Notes: generated from the letters alone by a model not told the origin. A stretch of 64,000 nucleotides of DNA from Gigaspora margarita (GCA_009809945.1 WTPW01000449.1:170724-234723), one strand, 5' to 3'; shown: positions 36,189 through 48,558, counted from the stretch's first letter. Translations and numbers: made by a program.

Positions 36189-39100
36189 TTATTTTTTATT
36201 GGTAAGCTCATCAATAGTATTCTCTTCATCTAAAGTTTCTTCATTACTATTTAAATCTCATATTTCTTGTAATATTTTTAGAAGTAATACTTTTGATTTG
36301 TTTTTTAAATTTGTATACTTCATGCGTTGTGAATTGGAAAATGAGATAAGTACTGAATTAATAATTGCAATGAGTTCTTCTTTTTTCATTGTTTTTTCAT
36401 TTTTTAGTGCATCAGCTTCTTGCTTTGTTACTGGAATTGGGTGCCAAACATTAGTATTAGTTTGCTACAATAAGGTATTTTAATAAACATTTGGCTTCTT
36501 TCTTGTACAAGTGTACTAAATGATTTTATTTCCTCACTCAAGTTAATATCACCATCTAAATTAGTTAATATACTATTTATTTTTAGACTAAAAAACTGTT
36601 TTTTCTCAAATATACACGAAAACGTTGTTGTTCTACACAAGAATCAGGAGTTTGTTGTCCTAAATTCTCATTATCTTCATATCCAATAACATTAAATAGG
36701 TTGGTACGTAGCTAAATTTTATTAAGTATTATATTAAATTAATTTAATTCAAAGTATATATACTACATTTATATTATTGAATTACCTTTATAAAATTTGT
36801 ATAATTTCTTGTAGCAATCTCCCAATGGCATTGTAATAGTACTAGAGGAATTAAAGACTTTAATGTCTTATGAATTTCTTCTACAATAGCATCAAGTCCT
36901 TGATGCTAATTCTGAAGCCCAGAACGAGATACAACTGAAAAATTTTTAATCATTTTACAAATATGAGGCTTCAAATATAATAAGTCTCTTTATATGATAT
37001 TTCAAGCAATCTGTAAATTGGATGGCGTCTATATGACCATATTGGTGCAAATTGACGTCTAGCTGTATTACATAATAAAGGTTGATTAGTTCAAACTCCA
37101 GTACGGAAGTTAATAATAGCTTGAAGATAAGTAAAAATCTATTATTGTTATATTATTTAGTATAGTAATATTATTATATTTTTATATTTTTATATTACAA
37201 ATTGAAATTAAAACAATAATTAACCTGTTCAAATTTTAATTTATATATTTCATCAGTTTGATTTTTGGCCTATTCCAAATATCTATTAGAAGTTAGATTG
37301 TCATTATTTAAAATATAAGACCAAATTAATTCTGATGCCATAGAATGGTGATAAATATTGTATATTGAGTCCTATGGTTTATGATAATTAGCACATTTAC
37401 GAAAAAACTCAAGCTGATTATCTGTTCGATATCCTTGACACCAAGCGAATATTTTTATATCTATTTCCCTTTAAAATTAAAGTTAAATGTAAGTAAAAAA
37501 TAAAAAATTAATGTAATTTTTTGAAATTAGCCTATACTAGTTTAGCTCAACAAATGCTTTAAGGGTAGAGGATATGTAGATCATTTTTATTAATAAACTA
37601 GTTACTAAAAATTTTATATTTAATAATAAAGAAAATTTTTATTAAGTAACCATATTAAATTTTTCAAAAAAATTGTAGAGAAGGTTTTTTTGATTCCAAT
37701 GGTGGTTGAATCATTAAAATTGACCCAATAGAACATAAGATATAGCTGTTTTTATCTTCACGACCCTATTTTACTTATTGTTTACACATGATTTAATTGG
37801 CCAATTTGTGTGGCCCTCACAGAATAGACCTGGTCCCCGCAAAAGTTGTTACTATAAAAACTTCATCAAATTTCATTCAAAATTAATAAAATTTTTAGAA
37901 TATGTGTAATTTTTTATTACAAACAATTTTATTTAGTACATAAATATCAATTTATTTAGTAAAAAAATAACTTTTATATGTAGCAACTTTTAAATTTGCA
38001 GTAAAAATATTTTTTGTCACTCGTTTATTAATAGAAATGATCTACATACCCTCTATCTTTAAGTATATTTATTTCTTTATGTAGAGGTCCTGGAAGTAAA
38101 ATTAGCCATGAAAAGTTTTTTTCTTAACTTTAATGCTTGATTATATAGTACACCATCACATACAACAGGTATCCATTTACGCTTTCCATATTTAATTCCA
38201 GCAATTATTTCTATATGTTCTAAAACTTTTTGAACATTTACTAAAGAATTCAGATTAATAGGAATTGGATCAGAAATATATAATTCTGGAATTTTTACAT
38301 TTTGATCTACTATAGTTTTTGTGTTATACTAATTCTGGATTGTTGTAGTTTAATATTAGATTCACTTTGTTTCTTAAGTTCATATGGTTTAAATATTATT
38401 TCTTTATTTATATTTTCTAATTCTAATAGTTGTTGAGAAGATGATGCTTGATTTATTGAAGTAAGTATTGGTAATTTGGCATTGCAATTAGGACAATTAC
38501 ACGTTTTGTTATCAATATCTAATATAAAGCATTGTAAACATTTTTTTATTTTATTAGTTATATTATTTTGCTTTTCAATAAGCTTATCAATTTCATTTGG
38601 CTTTTGTTGTTTTTTTGCAAGTAGGTTGTTTATTATTTCATTAATAAAATATTGAAGCTCTTTGTCCAGTTTGTCTTTCATATTATTATTTAAATCAAAT
38701 AATTGATTAATATCATTTTCACTTAGTAAATTGCATTTTCGTAGTTCAATTTCTAATTGACTATTATTATTTGAATCAAAATTAAGAACTACAAAACTAG
38801 TTACAGTATGATATATAACTGTGTTGTAACCCCGATCCAAGTAATTTTTTTGACCTTTTTGTTCATTATCAAAGGCTAATACTAAAAATCTATCAGGCAA
38901 AGGCTTAGGTTCAATTGCTAAACTTTCAATTCAATTTATAAATTTTGTATATTCACCTCCACTAGTAATATGATTATCAATATCTATTATAAGTTTAGAT
39001 CGAGCAATTGAATATTTAATTGCAGATGTAGCAAGATTTATTTCAAAAACATATTTGCTATGTCATGATTTATAAATTGTATCTATAGCAGTTATACGTT

Positions 39101-39985
39101 TAAAATTTTTATTTTTATATAATTGTTTATTATTATTATTTGTAAGTGTTTCAATAAATTTAACTATTACAGGTTTTCGATATCTAAGCCAATTAGAAGG
39201 ATCAAATGCTAATAAATTTTCTAAACAAAATCGATTTTGATCATTAATTAGATAAACAATATCATCATATAAAAATTTTCATTCTAAAAAAGCAATCTTG
39301 GTNATTTCTATTATACNCTTTTGTTGAGTATTATATCGTTCATNCCATTGTTTATTTAAGTATATATTTTCATTTTCTAATCTATTTTTTTCTATTTTTA
39401 AAAGTTCAATTTGATTTTGATATAAATATAAATTTTTAAATTTAGTATTAAGCTCAGCAATTTGTATTTTAAGATATTCACATTCATGTTCTAATTCAGA
39501 AATTTTATTATTTTTAGCTTGAATAATCTGTAATTGCTCAGAATAACCAGTTACAAGGTTAGACAAAGAAATTTTTAAGCCATCTATTTGTGTTAAAAGA
39601 TTATGATCCATTGTTACTTGAATTCTGATATCAGAAGCTGAAGATTCTTGAGTATTACTTAAAATAGAGCTATTATTATTTAGTAAATTATGACTTCTTT
39701 TTCGAGGATATTCAGATATTTTATCTTTTAAATAGTCCAAATAGTAATTTTTTGCAATAATTTGATTATAATGTTTTTTACAAATTACATATTTTTGTAG
39801 CTCATTTTTAAGAATGCTCAATTCAGGAAAATAAAGCACAAATAATGGAATTCAGCTTGTAATCAAATTGGTAGATGCATTGCGAAATCTTTGTATTTCT
39901 TTAGTTTCATATTTAGCTAATTGCTTCATGTGTTTATAAAATTCAACAAGTATATTAAACAAACAAATAAGACCTTTAGCTTTAA
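36189..39985 (-). pseudogene. Broken gene of an expanded unknown family (possibly transposon-derived)
   Basis: Minus-strand blocks in order: QLAKYETKEIQRFRNAS and YFPELSILKNELQKYVICKK (39.9-39.8 kb); a coiled-coil section with a heptad-like Leu/Ile pattern (39.6-39.35 kb); a conserved core with NLLAFDPSNWLRYRKP, YKSRHSKYVFEIN and LVLAFDNEQKGQKNYLDRGY (39.2-38.8 kb); a Cys cluster CNCPNCNAKLP (38.5 kb); WIPVVCDGVLYN; IKIFAWCQGYRTDNQLEFFR; INFRTGV and NTARRQFAPIWSYRRHPIYR; and a C-terminus VWHPIPVTKQEADAL ending at the stop at 36189. I recall similar proteins as abundant in Rhizophagus but know no function. Three introns can be inferred: 37469-37537, 37139-37224 and 36712-36785. Stops, a frameshift near 38110, Ns and an insertion at 37563-38058 inactivate it. 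Acidic residues in FDNEQ and VVCDGV could belong to a DDE-like nuclease fold; that is a guess. Confidence 0.65.
37563..38058. mobile_element. TTAA-flanked MITE, about 496 bp
   Basis: The ends GGGTAGAGGATATGTAGATC and, inverted, AGATAGAGGGTATGTAGATC pair well, and both continue ATTT and TATTAATAAAC. TTAA occurs at 37559-37562 and 38059-38062, within a longer direct repeat CTTTAAG. Removing the element rejoins the host frame as NILKAFVELN. A TTAA target resembles piggyBac-type elements. A related element lies at 44052-44818. Confidence 0.8.
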
Positions 39986-40242
39986 AATATAAAATATAAG
40001 TAATTAGCTTTTGCAAAAAATATATTTTAATTACAGTTTACTAACTATCCATTTTTTATTTATGATAAATACAGATAATTTTGATATAAAAAAATAATTT
40101 AACACTTATATATTTTTACTCTTTTTAAATTAATAAGGTATTTGAACCAGTTCTAATAAAATTCACAAACAGCTATTTTGCTACAATCTATATTCAGCTA
40201 ACACTAACTATAAACCAGACCAACCCTAACCTAAATTAGACC

Positions 40243-40422
40243 AGGACCCCGAAATATACATAGATAGGTCAGGTATGAGCTTGCTTATTTTTGAGGTTTT
40301 TTATGCAGATCTTTTCTATTTATAGTAATTTTTTGCTTATTTTTGAAGTTTTTTCTGTAGATCTTTCCTTTTTTAGTAACCCTATAATTAACCTGACCTA
40401 TCTATGTATATTTCGGGGTCCT
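40243..40422. mobile_element. AGGACCC-type MITE, copy 3, 180 bp
   Basis: The best-preserved member: terminal repeats AGGACCCCGAAATATAC continuing ATAGATAGGTCAG match almost perfectly in inverted order. The flanks ATTAGACC (40235-40242) and ATCAGACC (40423-40430) form an 8-bp target duplication with one C/T difference. Confidence 0.88.
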
Positions 40423-40514
40423 ATCAGACCAACTTAGTTAGCAAAACATCTGTAGCGAAATTGGTTTATACTATTAAATTTTATGAATTCTATGAATCTC
40501 AAATATCCACATAT

Positions 40515-40788
40515 TAGAGTATCCAGACTCATGTAATTGCATTTTAAACGCATAAAATTCACAACAAAGTTATCTATTTTGATGTAGCTAGTGCAATATT
40601 CGTGCAAAATGCACTATTTTGTATATTAGCATAATATAAGCCAATGTATATTATATGTGCATTTTTTGATTTAAAACTGACTTGTAATTATTTAAACAAT
40701 TACAATGTGCATAGTAATAATTGCTAATTATTAGTATTCTATTTGTTTTTAATCCTGCATTTTAATTTGCATGAGTCTGGACACTCTA
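40515..40788. mobile_element. hAT-type MITE, 274 bp
   Basis: The ends TAGAGTATCCAGACTCATG and, inverted, TAGAGTGTCCAGACTCATG differ at one base. Flanking octamers CCACATAT (40507-40514) and CCGCATAT (40789-40796) form a target duplication with one difference. TAGAG-type ends and 8-bp duplications are typical of hAT elements. An outer inverted pair ATGAATTCTATGAA lies at about 40480 and 40848, so the MITE may sit in an older palindrome. Confidence 0.85.
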
Positions 40789-40799
40789 CCGCATATTAT

Positions 40800-42620
40800 A
40801 GTATTATTATTAAAAAATACAATAATAATATGCAGGGTTCATAGAATTCATTTCGATTGTCTTACAAATTTGAAAAGAATACTAATATGATCAAATCATC
40901 AAGTTTAGAAAGAGCGATTATGCATACTGATATAATTCATTTTCAATTGCTACTAATTTAAAAGGAGTATGCATAGTGATTAATTCAATTGCCCGCAAAT
41001 TTGAAAAGAGAGATTATTGGGCTAGTCGAAGGAGAGCAGAATGGAAGACCTTTGTATTGTCTACAATATTTGGGTCGATGTCTGGCTACCGCCCCTGTAT
41101 ACCCTGTAAAAATTTAATTGGATAATTTTTTTCTTAAAAAAATAATGAGAGAAAAAAAAATTAATATAAGATCTTAGTTCCTACTTGGCTGTTCTCTCAT
41201 ATATGTTTATTTCAGTCTGCAATGAATAATTAACTAGTATTAAAGAGTAAAAAGTAATATTTAAATAAACATTTAACTTTTACAGAAATAACAATTACAG
41301 ACCAATTATTCGAATCGATACTTCTGTACTTTTTTACATTAATTTTTAAGCTATCCAGTCAGATTGATCAAATAGGGAACTTGGTGAATTAGTAAACCCA
41401 AGCTTCCGATCTGTGATCGCTGCATACATACTTTACTTTAAAAAATAATGCAGATCTGATTACTAGATCATAAGAGTTTTGGCTATAAAAATTGTATATA
41501 CGTATGAAGTTCTTTTTCTCAAATGAATATATTATATAATTTTTTATTTATTTATTTATTTTTGCTCCTATCTTTTATAAGAGAAATGTAATGTTAACTA
41601 CTAAATCAAATTTATTTGACAACTCAACTAGAATCTCTAGACTAAATTTAACTAGGTTTATTACATTAAAAATATTTTGTTCATCTTATATATTTACCCC
41701 CTTCCAAGAGTTCTAGAAAGTGATATTAACCGAAAAATTAACTTCAAATAGCCTAATTCTCTATAATAGCCAGGTTAATATCTATATTATTGTAATGCCA
41801 CGAGATTAATTAGAGGAAAGTGTTTCCTTTAATATCAAAATATCTAGTACAAAGGTAAGCTTTGATTATGGACACAAATGTTTGGTTAAGATGATTTACT
41901 TTATATTGACAATAACTACCTTAATATAGAGAGTGTGTTATGCTTATATATTCAATTAAGAACTTATAGAATAAACAATTTATGGCTTTATTCAAAGAGG
42001 TCCTTTACTATCGAATTTTTTATCTATTTATATTAATCTCTTATGTTTTATTCATACAATTAATCTATTAAATGACAATTACTATTATTTTATAATACAA
42101 ATTAATCACTTCATACTTTTGATTATTAATAACTATTACACAATTGATTTTTGTTAATTCAACTTCAAACCCAACCTATGATTCCCTCAGTCCCAAGTAA
42201 TGTATATATTCACACAATCCATAATAGTAGCAATCATTCTACTTCTGTCAGATAAAAACTCTTATCGATCTAGTATTACAAAAAAATTAGTCCATTTTCA
42301 TTTTGTGTTAGCAAATTAGAATCTATGCTGCACAGTAATATTGATCAGGTGCACCTTGGCAAACCTTTTTATAGCATTATATTCGATATTTGTAGTTTAA
42401 TATATAAGTAAAGGTATTATAGTATATAATAGTATAATAGTATATGTGCATAATAAAGTAATATTTTATGTACTACAAAATAAATACACAGACACATATA
42501 TCTTGTATCTTGTTATGATAAAATAAATGTGCAAAAATAAAATTTTTTCTATATGTTTTTTAAACTTAAATATACTTATTAAATAATTTTATACTTACTA
42601 GGATCTATATATAATCTATT
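40800..42620. other. AT-rich region without recognised genes
   Basis: Only short frames. A TTTATTTATTTATT run lies near 41546. No transposon ends or RNA genes noticed. Confidence 0.4.
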
Positions 42621-42632
42621 GTCACTCAATTA

Positions 42633-42771
42633 AGACCATTTGAATTTAAAGATTCGTTTAACGTCACTTTTTTTCATATTTGCTTGAGGGGGAGGGGGTA
42701 AACAAACACTAAAATTAAACAAATCTAAAATTAGGTTCAAAATGTACATGTTCATTAAATTCAAACGGTCT
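42633..42771. mobile_element. Small fold-back element, 139 bp
   Basis: AGACCATTTGAATTTAA at the left end and AGACCGTTTGAATTTAA (inverted) at the right end differ at one base. A G-run (GAGGGGGAGGGGG, near 42686) lies in the middle. No certain target duplication. Confidence 0.6.
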
Positions 42772-42879
42772 AAATATAGTATATAGAGAAATTACATATT
42801 ACTTTATAATAGTATTAATTAGCCAATAAAATTTATGTATTGTAAGAAAATTCTAGAATTTTGATAAATAATTGAATGA

Positions 42880-43660
42880 TGTAGTTCATTTCTATATTTA
42901 GAAATACATATTTGGAAAAACACCAGACTGTAATACCCCCAGTAACGATGGTTCCAATAGTGAAATCACACCTAAAAGAAGAGAAATATAACTTATAGAG
43001 AAAAAAAAAATTAATGGCCAAAACAAAAATGTATCTGAAAATGACGACTCCAATAGCTTCACTAATGCTAGCTCCAATGGCAAAATCGTACCTGAAAAAA
43101 GAGAAGCATTAGTACCTAAATAAGAAAAAAAACAAGCAACGGTAAAATCACGCCTAAAAGGAGAGAAATATATAAGAAAAAAAAAAGAAACAAAAAAAAC
43201 CCAAGACGAAAAACTTACCCAAAAATAGCGACTCTAGTAACAATGACTCCAACGACGAAATCACATCTGGAAAAAAGAAAAATATATAAGAAAAAAAAAG
43301 CCCCAAGACGAAAAACTTATCCTTTAGTAATAACAACTCCAACGGCAATATCAAAAGAAAGAAAAGTATACAACAACACTTGCAATGATACTTGAGATGA
43401 CAACGGCGATGGCACCAACCAATGATGACACCAACGATGACACCAATAATGGCAACAAAACTGAAAAATGCAAAAATAAAAAATTAGTAAGTGCAAAAAT
43501 AAAAAAACGAAACAAATAAACAAAAAAAAAATACAGAAAAGGAAACTCTACTTATCTATTATGCGAGAATGAATCGACCCCTGATTTGGCATCAGTACAC
43601 CAAGTAGGAGATATATCTCCTGGGAGATATATCTCTCGCAGGATATGCCTTAATTTTCTA
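42880..43660 (-). repeat. Exon-like cassette repeats, copy 2
   Basis: On the minus strand, four or five units of about 115 bp repeat a pattern: pyrimidine tract ending in CAG or TAG, about 50 bp of the type GTGATTTCGTCGTTGGAGTC, then GGTAAGTTTTTCGTC or a variant. Each looks like a small exon (translated pattern VISSLESLLLESLFLG) with splice-like edges. An inverted AGATATATCTCCTGGGAG block at 43610-43650 closes the region. No full gene can be assembled. Confidence 0.55.
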
Positions 43661-44051
43661 TTTTTTATTATTAATATTAGAGAATTATTTTATTTATAAA
43701 AACATAATGGCATGCCGACCTGTGATCGACCAATCAAAATCGAGCACATGAAGCATGTAATAAAAACAAATAATATTAGTTGTTATATGAATTATGTGTT
43801 CGAGATTGATTGGTTATTATATATATTCGAAATTTATTTTTTATTATTAGAGCATTATTTTATAGTGGTCCGCAACCCTGTGATCAACCAATTGAATTCA
43901 ATCACATGCATTATGTGCTCCGAGTTATATAAAAAAAAATAAAAAATAAAATAAATAAAAAAAAAGGTAAAACTAGATTTAACGTATAAAAATAAAACCG
44001 GTCTGAGCTTTTTAATTTATTTAATTTATTTTTTTTATTTTTATTTATTAA

Positions 44052-44818
44052 GGGTAGAGTATACGTAAATCATTTATCATATGATATGCGTTATCAAATT
44101 TTTTTGTATAACCAATTATATAGTAAATACAACTCTGATTGGGTAATTACCTGTTTTAAAAATATTTTTACTATTTGTTTTCTTGTGTAACTCTGGCAAA
44201 TTTGAAGCCCTCTGGCAAATAAGGAAGTATATTTTTTTAAAATAATATAACCTCCGAAGATTTACTGCTATAAATAAAAGTTTAATCTGTATACAGTTGA
44301 CTCTCTCCAAACTGATCCTGTCAAAACCAATAACCTGCTATAATCAGTTAAAAATCGATCCACTATACCTGTTCCATAATTGATACCTGATAACCTGTCA
44401 TTTCTGATATTCAATAGTCTTTATATCTAAGTTCCTGAAAGTATCAAATGAATTATCCAATTAAATCGCATAAAACTTACCGTTTTCACGTGATATAATA
44501 TACAAATGTCACGTGATAATTGTTACTTACAAAATCATATGTTCTAGTACGTGATTTGTATATTAAATCCTGAAATATTATTGGCCAATCCATATCAATC
44601 TTTCACATAATATTTTTTAAATCTGATACCCTCCCAAATCTGATACAAAACCTGTCTACCATGCATATCGGTTTGGGAAGGGTCGACTGTATTACCAAAT
44701 TTTGGTAAAGATTGACTGTGGTTTTAAAAACTTTTATTAGTGACGTATTTCAAATTTTGCATGAAATCCCAATGTACCACCAAAATCATATGATAAATGA
44801 TCTATGTATATTCTACTC
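44052..44818. mobile_element. TTAA-flanked element, 767 bp, carrying a nested MITE
   Basis: The ends GGGTAGAGTATACGTAAATC and, inverted, GAGTAGAATATACATAGATC both continue ATTTATCATATGAT. TTAA flanks it at 44048-44051 and 44819-44822. It is related in its ends to 37563-38058. The TA-flanked MITE 44294-44689 is inserted inside. Confidence 0.78.
44294..44689. mobile_element. TA-flanked pogo/Tc1-like MITE, 396 bp
   Basis: The ends CAGTTGACTCTCTCCAAAC and, inverted, CAGTCGACCCTTCCCAAAC both continue with GAT, and TA flanks at 44292-44293 and 44690-44691. CAGT ends with a TA target are usual for pogo/Tc1-mariner families. Repeated CTGATA and ATACCTG motifs fill the subterminal parts. Confidence 0.82.
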
Positions 44819-45169
44819 TTAATTTAATTTTTTTTAAATTTAATTTATTCTCTTTTTTAATCGAGTAAAATTATGAAGAAAACAGATCGAAAACGGGAAG
44901 AATACAAAATAAAAATAGGACGAGAACAGGAGAAAAAAGGAAATGAAAAATGTGATGAAAATGGTGACAAATGAACTGAAAAACAACAGAAACCCCACTA
45001 AAAAACAATGAAGAACCACAGAAGGACTTACAAAACCCACTGAAATGATAAAGAATTAAAGAACTACTTTAACAAAGAGACAAACAACCTACCTACCAAA
45101 AAATGACAAAATTACCTACCAAAAATGACAAAACTAATTATCATACTATGTCCATTCTAGCTATTTTCT

Positions 45170-46560
45170 CTCTAGTATGTTCTATTCTAATTGTATTACA
45201 TTCGTTCTAAAGAAAAGAATGTAAAAACGTTAGTACTGTAATAAACCAATAATAATATAAAAAAAATAATAAAAAAACCAATTACCATGCTACGTCTGTT
45301 CTAGCTACTTTTCCAATCATACTATGTTCGTTTTAAAGAACATAAGAATGTTAGTACTGTAATAAACTCATAATTAAATAATAAAAAAATCAAAAAAACT
45401 AATTACTGTGCTACACCTGTTCTAGAATATTCTGTTCCAATCATTCTACGTTTGTTCTAAAGAAAAGAACATACTGTAATATATATATATGTAAAAAAAA
45501 CTAACTATTGTGCTATATCTGTCCGTTCTAATCATTAATCATATTATGTTTATTCTAAAGAAAAGAACATAAGAATGTTAGTACTGTAATAATCTAATAA
45601 TATAAAGAAAAAAAACTAATTGGCATACTACGTCCATTCTAGCTACTTTTCCTTTAGGACATTTCATTCCAATTGTAGTATATTCGTTCTAAAGAACGTA
45701 AGAATGTTAGTACTATAATAAACTAATAATAATATAAAAAAATAATTACTATGCTATGTCCATTCTAGCTACTTTTCCAATCGTACTATGTTCATTCTAA
45801 AGAACATAAGAATGTTAGTACTGCAATAAACTAATATATATTAAAAAAAAACTATTCATTGTACTATGTCTGTCTATTCTAGTTACATTCTGTTCCAACC
45901 ATACTATGTTTATTCTAAAGAAAAGAATGTAAGAATATTAGTACTGTAACAAACTAATTAAAAAAAACTATTTGCTATACTATGTTTGTTCTAGCATGTT
46001 CCAATTGTACAGTACTACATTTATTCTAAAGAAAAGAACATAATAATGTTAGTACTGTAATAAATTAATTAAAAAAAATTTACTGTGACTGTGCTACATT
46101 TGTTTTAGCTAACTACTATGCTATGTTCATTCTAAAGAAAAGAACATAAGAATGTTAGTACTGTAATAAACTAATATAAAAAAAAACTATCTACTGTACT
46201 ACGTCCATTCTAGCACATTCCAATCATACTATATTCATGCTAAAGAAAAGAACATAAGAATGTTAGTACTATAACAAACTAATTTAAAAAAAATAAACTA
46301 TCTATTGTGCTACATTCTAGTGCGTTCTAATTGTACAGTACTATGTTCGTTCTAAAGAAAAGAATATAATAACATTAGTACTATAATAAATTAATTAATT
46401 AAAAAAAATTTACCATGACCGTGCTATGTCTGTTCTAGCTAGCTACTGTGCAATGTCCATTTTAAAGAAAAGAATGTAAGAATGTTAGTACTATAATAAA
46501 CTAATATATATAATAAAAAAAAACTATCTACCATGCTACGTTCGTTCTAGCACATTCTAT
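45170..46560. repeat. Satellite array, unit about 110 bp, about 12 copies
   Basis: Units share GTTCTAAAGAAAAGAACATA, then AGAATGTTAGTACTGTAATA, an A-rich stretch, and TGCTACGTCCGTTCTAGCTA. Copies start roughly every 95-125 bp from 45205 to 46470. Internal divergence is moderate and includes many C/T and G/A differences. Confidence 0.88.
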
Positions 46561-46578
46561 TCATACTATTTTGTTCTA

Positions 46579-46969
46579 CCATAAATTCTTGAAATAGCGG
46601 GCAGGGGCGTGCTATTTTGACTATGTGCACGTTATTTTGAATACGCGCATGGGCGTTATTTCGAGGCAAAGTATTAATTCTGGAAATAAACAGGTCGAAT
46701 GTATAAGTATCAGGTAAATATCAGATACAAAACTTCTGATATGCTACCGATATGCTATATTTTGCGTGCATATCGGAGTTTTGTATTCTGATATTTAATA
46801 AAAAAAACACTGCAAAAGCCTTTTTTCGCCTCAATAAAATATCCATATTCACCAAAGGTGCGTGCTATTTTGGGACGTGCATGGGCATTATTTCGAAACC
46901 ACCTATGCGATTTTTAGGGGGCACGATATTCGAAATAACGCCCCTGCCCGCTATTTCGAGAATTTAAGG
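46579..46969. mobile_element. TA-flanked MITE, 391 bp, with GC-rich ends
   Basis: Terminal repeats of about 30 bp (CCATAAATTCTTGAAATAGC and, inverted, CCTTAAATTCTCGAAATAGC, both continuing GGGCAGGGGCGT) are flanked by TA at 46577-46578 and 46970-46971. Inside, GTGCGTGCTATTTTG and GGGCATTATTTCGAA repeat the terminal theme. It directly abuts the satellite array. A decayed relative lies near 58965-59150. Confidence 0.85.
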
Positions 46970-46974
46970 TAAAG

Positions 46975-47515
46975 AAAAAAATATAAAAACATTAGTACTG
47001 TAATAAAAAAAAATTAAAAAAATGAAGAATGGCCATACCTTTATATAAAGTCAAGGTTCTAAGCGAGCGACAGTTCTAAAAATAAATATTATTAAAATAA
47101 AAAACAAAAAAATAAATAAAATAAAGATTTAGGAGTGCGAAAACATTTAAATTATTTTATTACTGTATAAAAAGTGCATAAAACCTCTGTTGCTATTGCA
47201 TAACTGTGCAAATATAGGCATATAGTGTTACAGACAGAAAATGTCACAACTATGTTTTTGATAATTTTGATATAAATATATCAAAAATGTAGGTTTGGTC
47301 ATCTAAGGGCATGGAAGTATGAGTCCTACACTTTGCTCTGGACAATTATTTTGATTTATAAAAATAGATATAATAATTTAGTTCTTAGCAAATTACTATA
47401 AAATTTATATGTAATAATCTAACTTTTAGCAAATTTACTTGATTTTAGGGATAGCAAAAATGCCTAAATTCATGCAGATCAGTTATGATCTCTATGAGAG
47501 ATGTCTGGGGTCCTT
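46975..47515. other. AT-rich spacer
   Basis: No gene, RNA or transposon end recognised. Confidence 0.4.
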
Positions 47516-47519
47516 AAAC

Positions 47520-47975
47520 AATGTTTGTTTACACAGAGATTTTATATAGTTAGCCAATCATTTTTTGACAATATTTTGCTATCCACTGAACTGATTTGGA
47601 TAATATAACTACTGTTAGATATGTCTTGGCGAGCTCTATAACTTTTAATTAGTGGACATATATTGTTAACTTAGTAAGAAAAAAATTTTAGATGGAAGCA
47701 TGCCACATTTTATCTATAGTAATTTTCATATGTAATCTGTGTCACAGGATTTTATATAGTCAGCCAATCGTTTTTCAACAATATCTCACCATCCACTAGA
47801 CCAATTTGAATGATCTATACACCGTTAGATACGTCTCAACAAGCTCTACAACTTTCAATTAGTAGACATGTATTGTTAACTTAATAAGAAAAAAATTTTA
47901 GATGGAAGCATGCCACATTTCGTAACTCTCTAGTTGACAGGCGAATTATTAATCAAACAATTATTTAATTAATAT
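47520..47975 (-). repeat. Tandem dimer of a ~205-bp unit, inverted copy
   Basis: The reverse complement of 3700-4155: two units with GATGGAAGCATGCCACATTT, ACATGTATTGTTAACTTA and AATTAGTGGACATATATTG, then the shared flank CTAGTTGACAGG. The dimeric structure is preserved at both sites. Confidence 0.75.
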
Positions 47976-48278
47976 CCAGCTGTATAATTGTATAATAATT
48001 TTTAATGAGCATAGATATGACTAATAAATAATATATTAATATTGAATTTTTGATCAAAAAATGCTTTACAATCATTTACAATCATGCAATCAGTCAATAA
48101 TTAGATAATTATATATAATTAAAAGTTATATTATTTTGCAACCCATATAAAGCAAATACAATTCTGGCTTAGTCAACTTATACAAAAGGGTTACCAAAAT
48201 TCCAGATCAAAATACATCAGAGTGCATCAGAATCATAACTAGCTAGATCAGTAGTAATTTAAGTCGATATAGTATTAG

Positions 48279-48558
48279 CAGTGTTGTCATGGGACAGCCT
48301 TGGACAATGACTTGGACAATTTTGAACAATTTTGGACAATTAAATAAAGTAAAATTACTTAAAATTTTATTAAAATAACCTATTTTAATTTTAACTGGAA
48401 TATGTTTAGCATCTAAAAAAATATATAGTTATATATTTTTTAGATAGATTTATTAATTATTAAAGCCTAAACAAGCTTTGGACAATCTTGGATGTTTGGA
48501 CAATTTTGGACATGGACAAGCCAAAAAAGGCTGTGGACAGCCAAAACATAAAACACTG
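48279..48558 (+). mobile_element. hAT-type MITE, 280 bp, copy 2
   Basis: It starts CAGTGTTGTCATGGGACAGC and ends AAAACACTG, with repeated TTGGACAAT motifs. Same length as, and inverted to, 16011-16290. The direct repeat GTATTAG (48272-48278 and 48559-48565) is its target duplication, 7 of 8 bp preserved. It lies just inside the left end of the larger hAT element. Confidence 0.88.
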
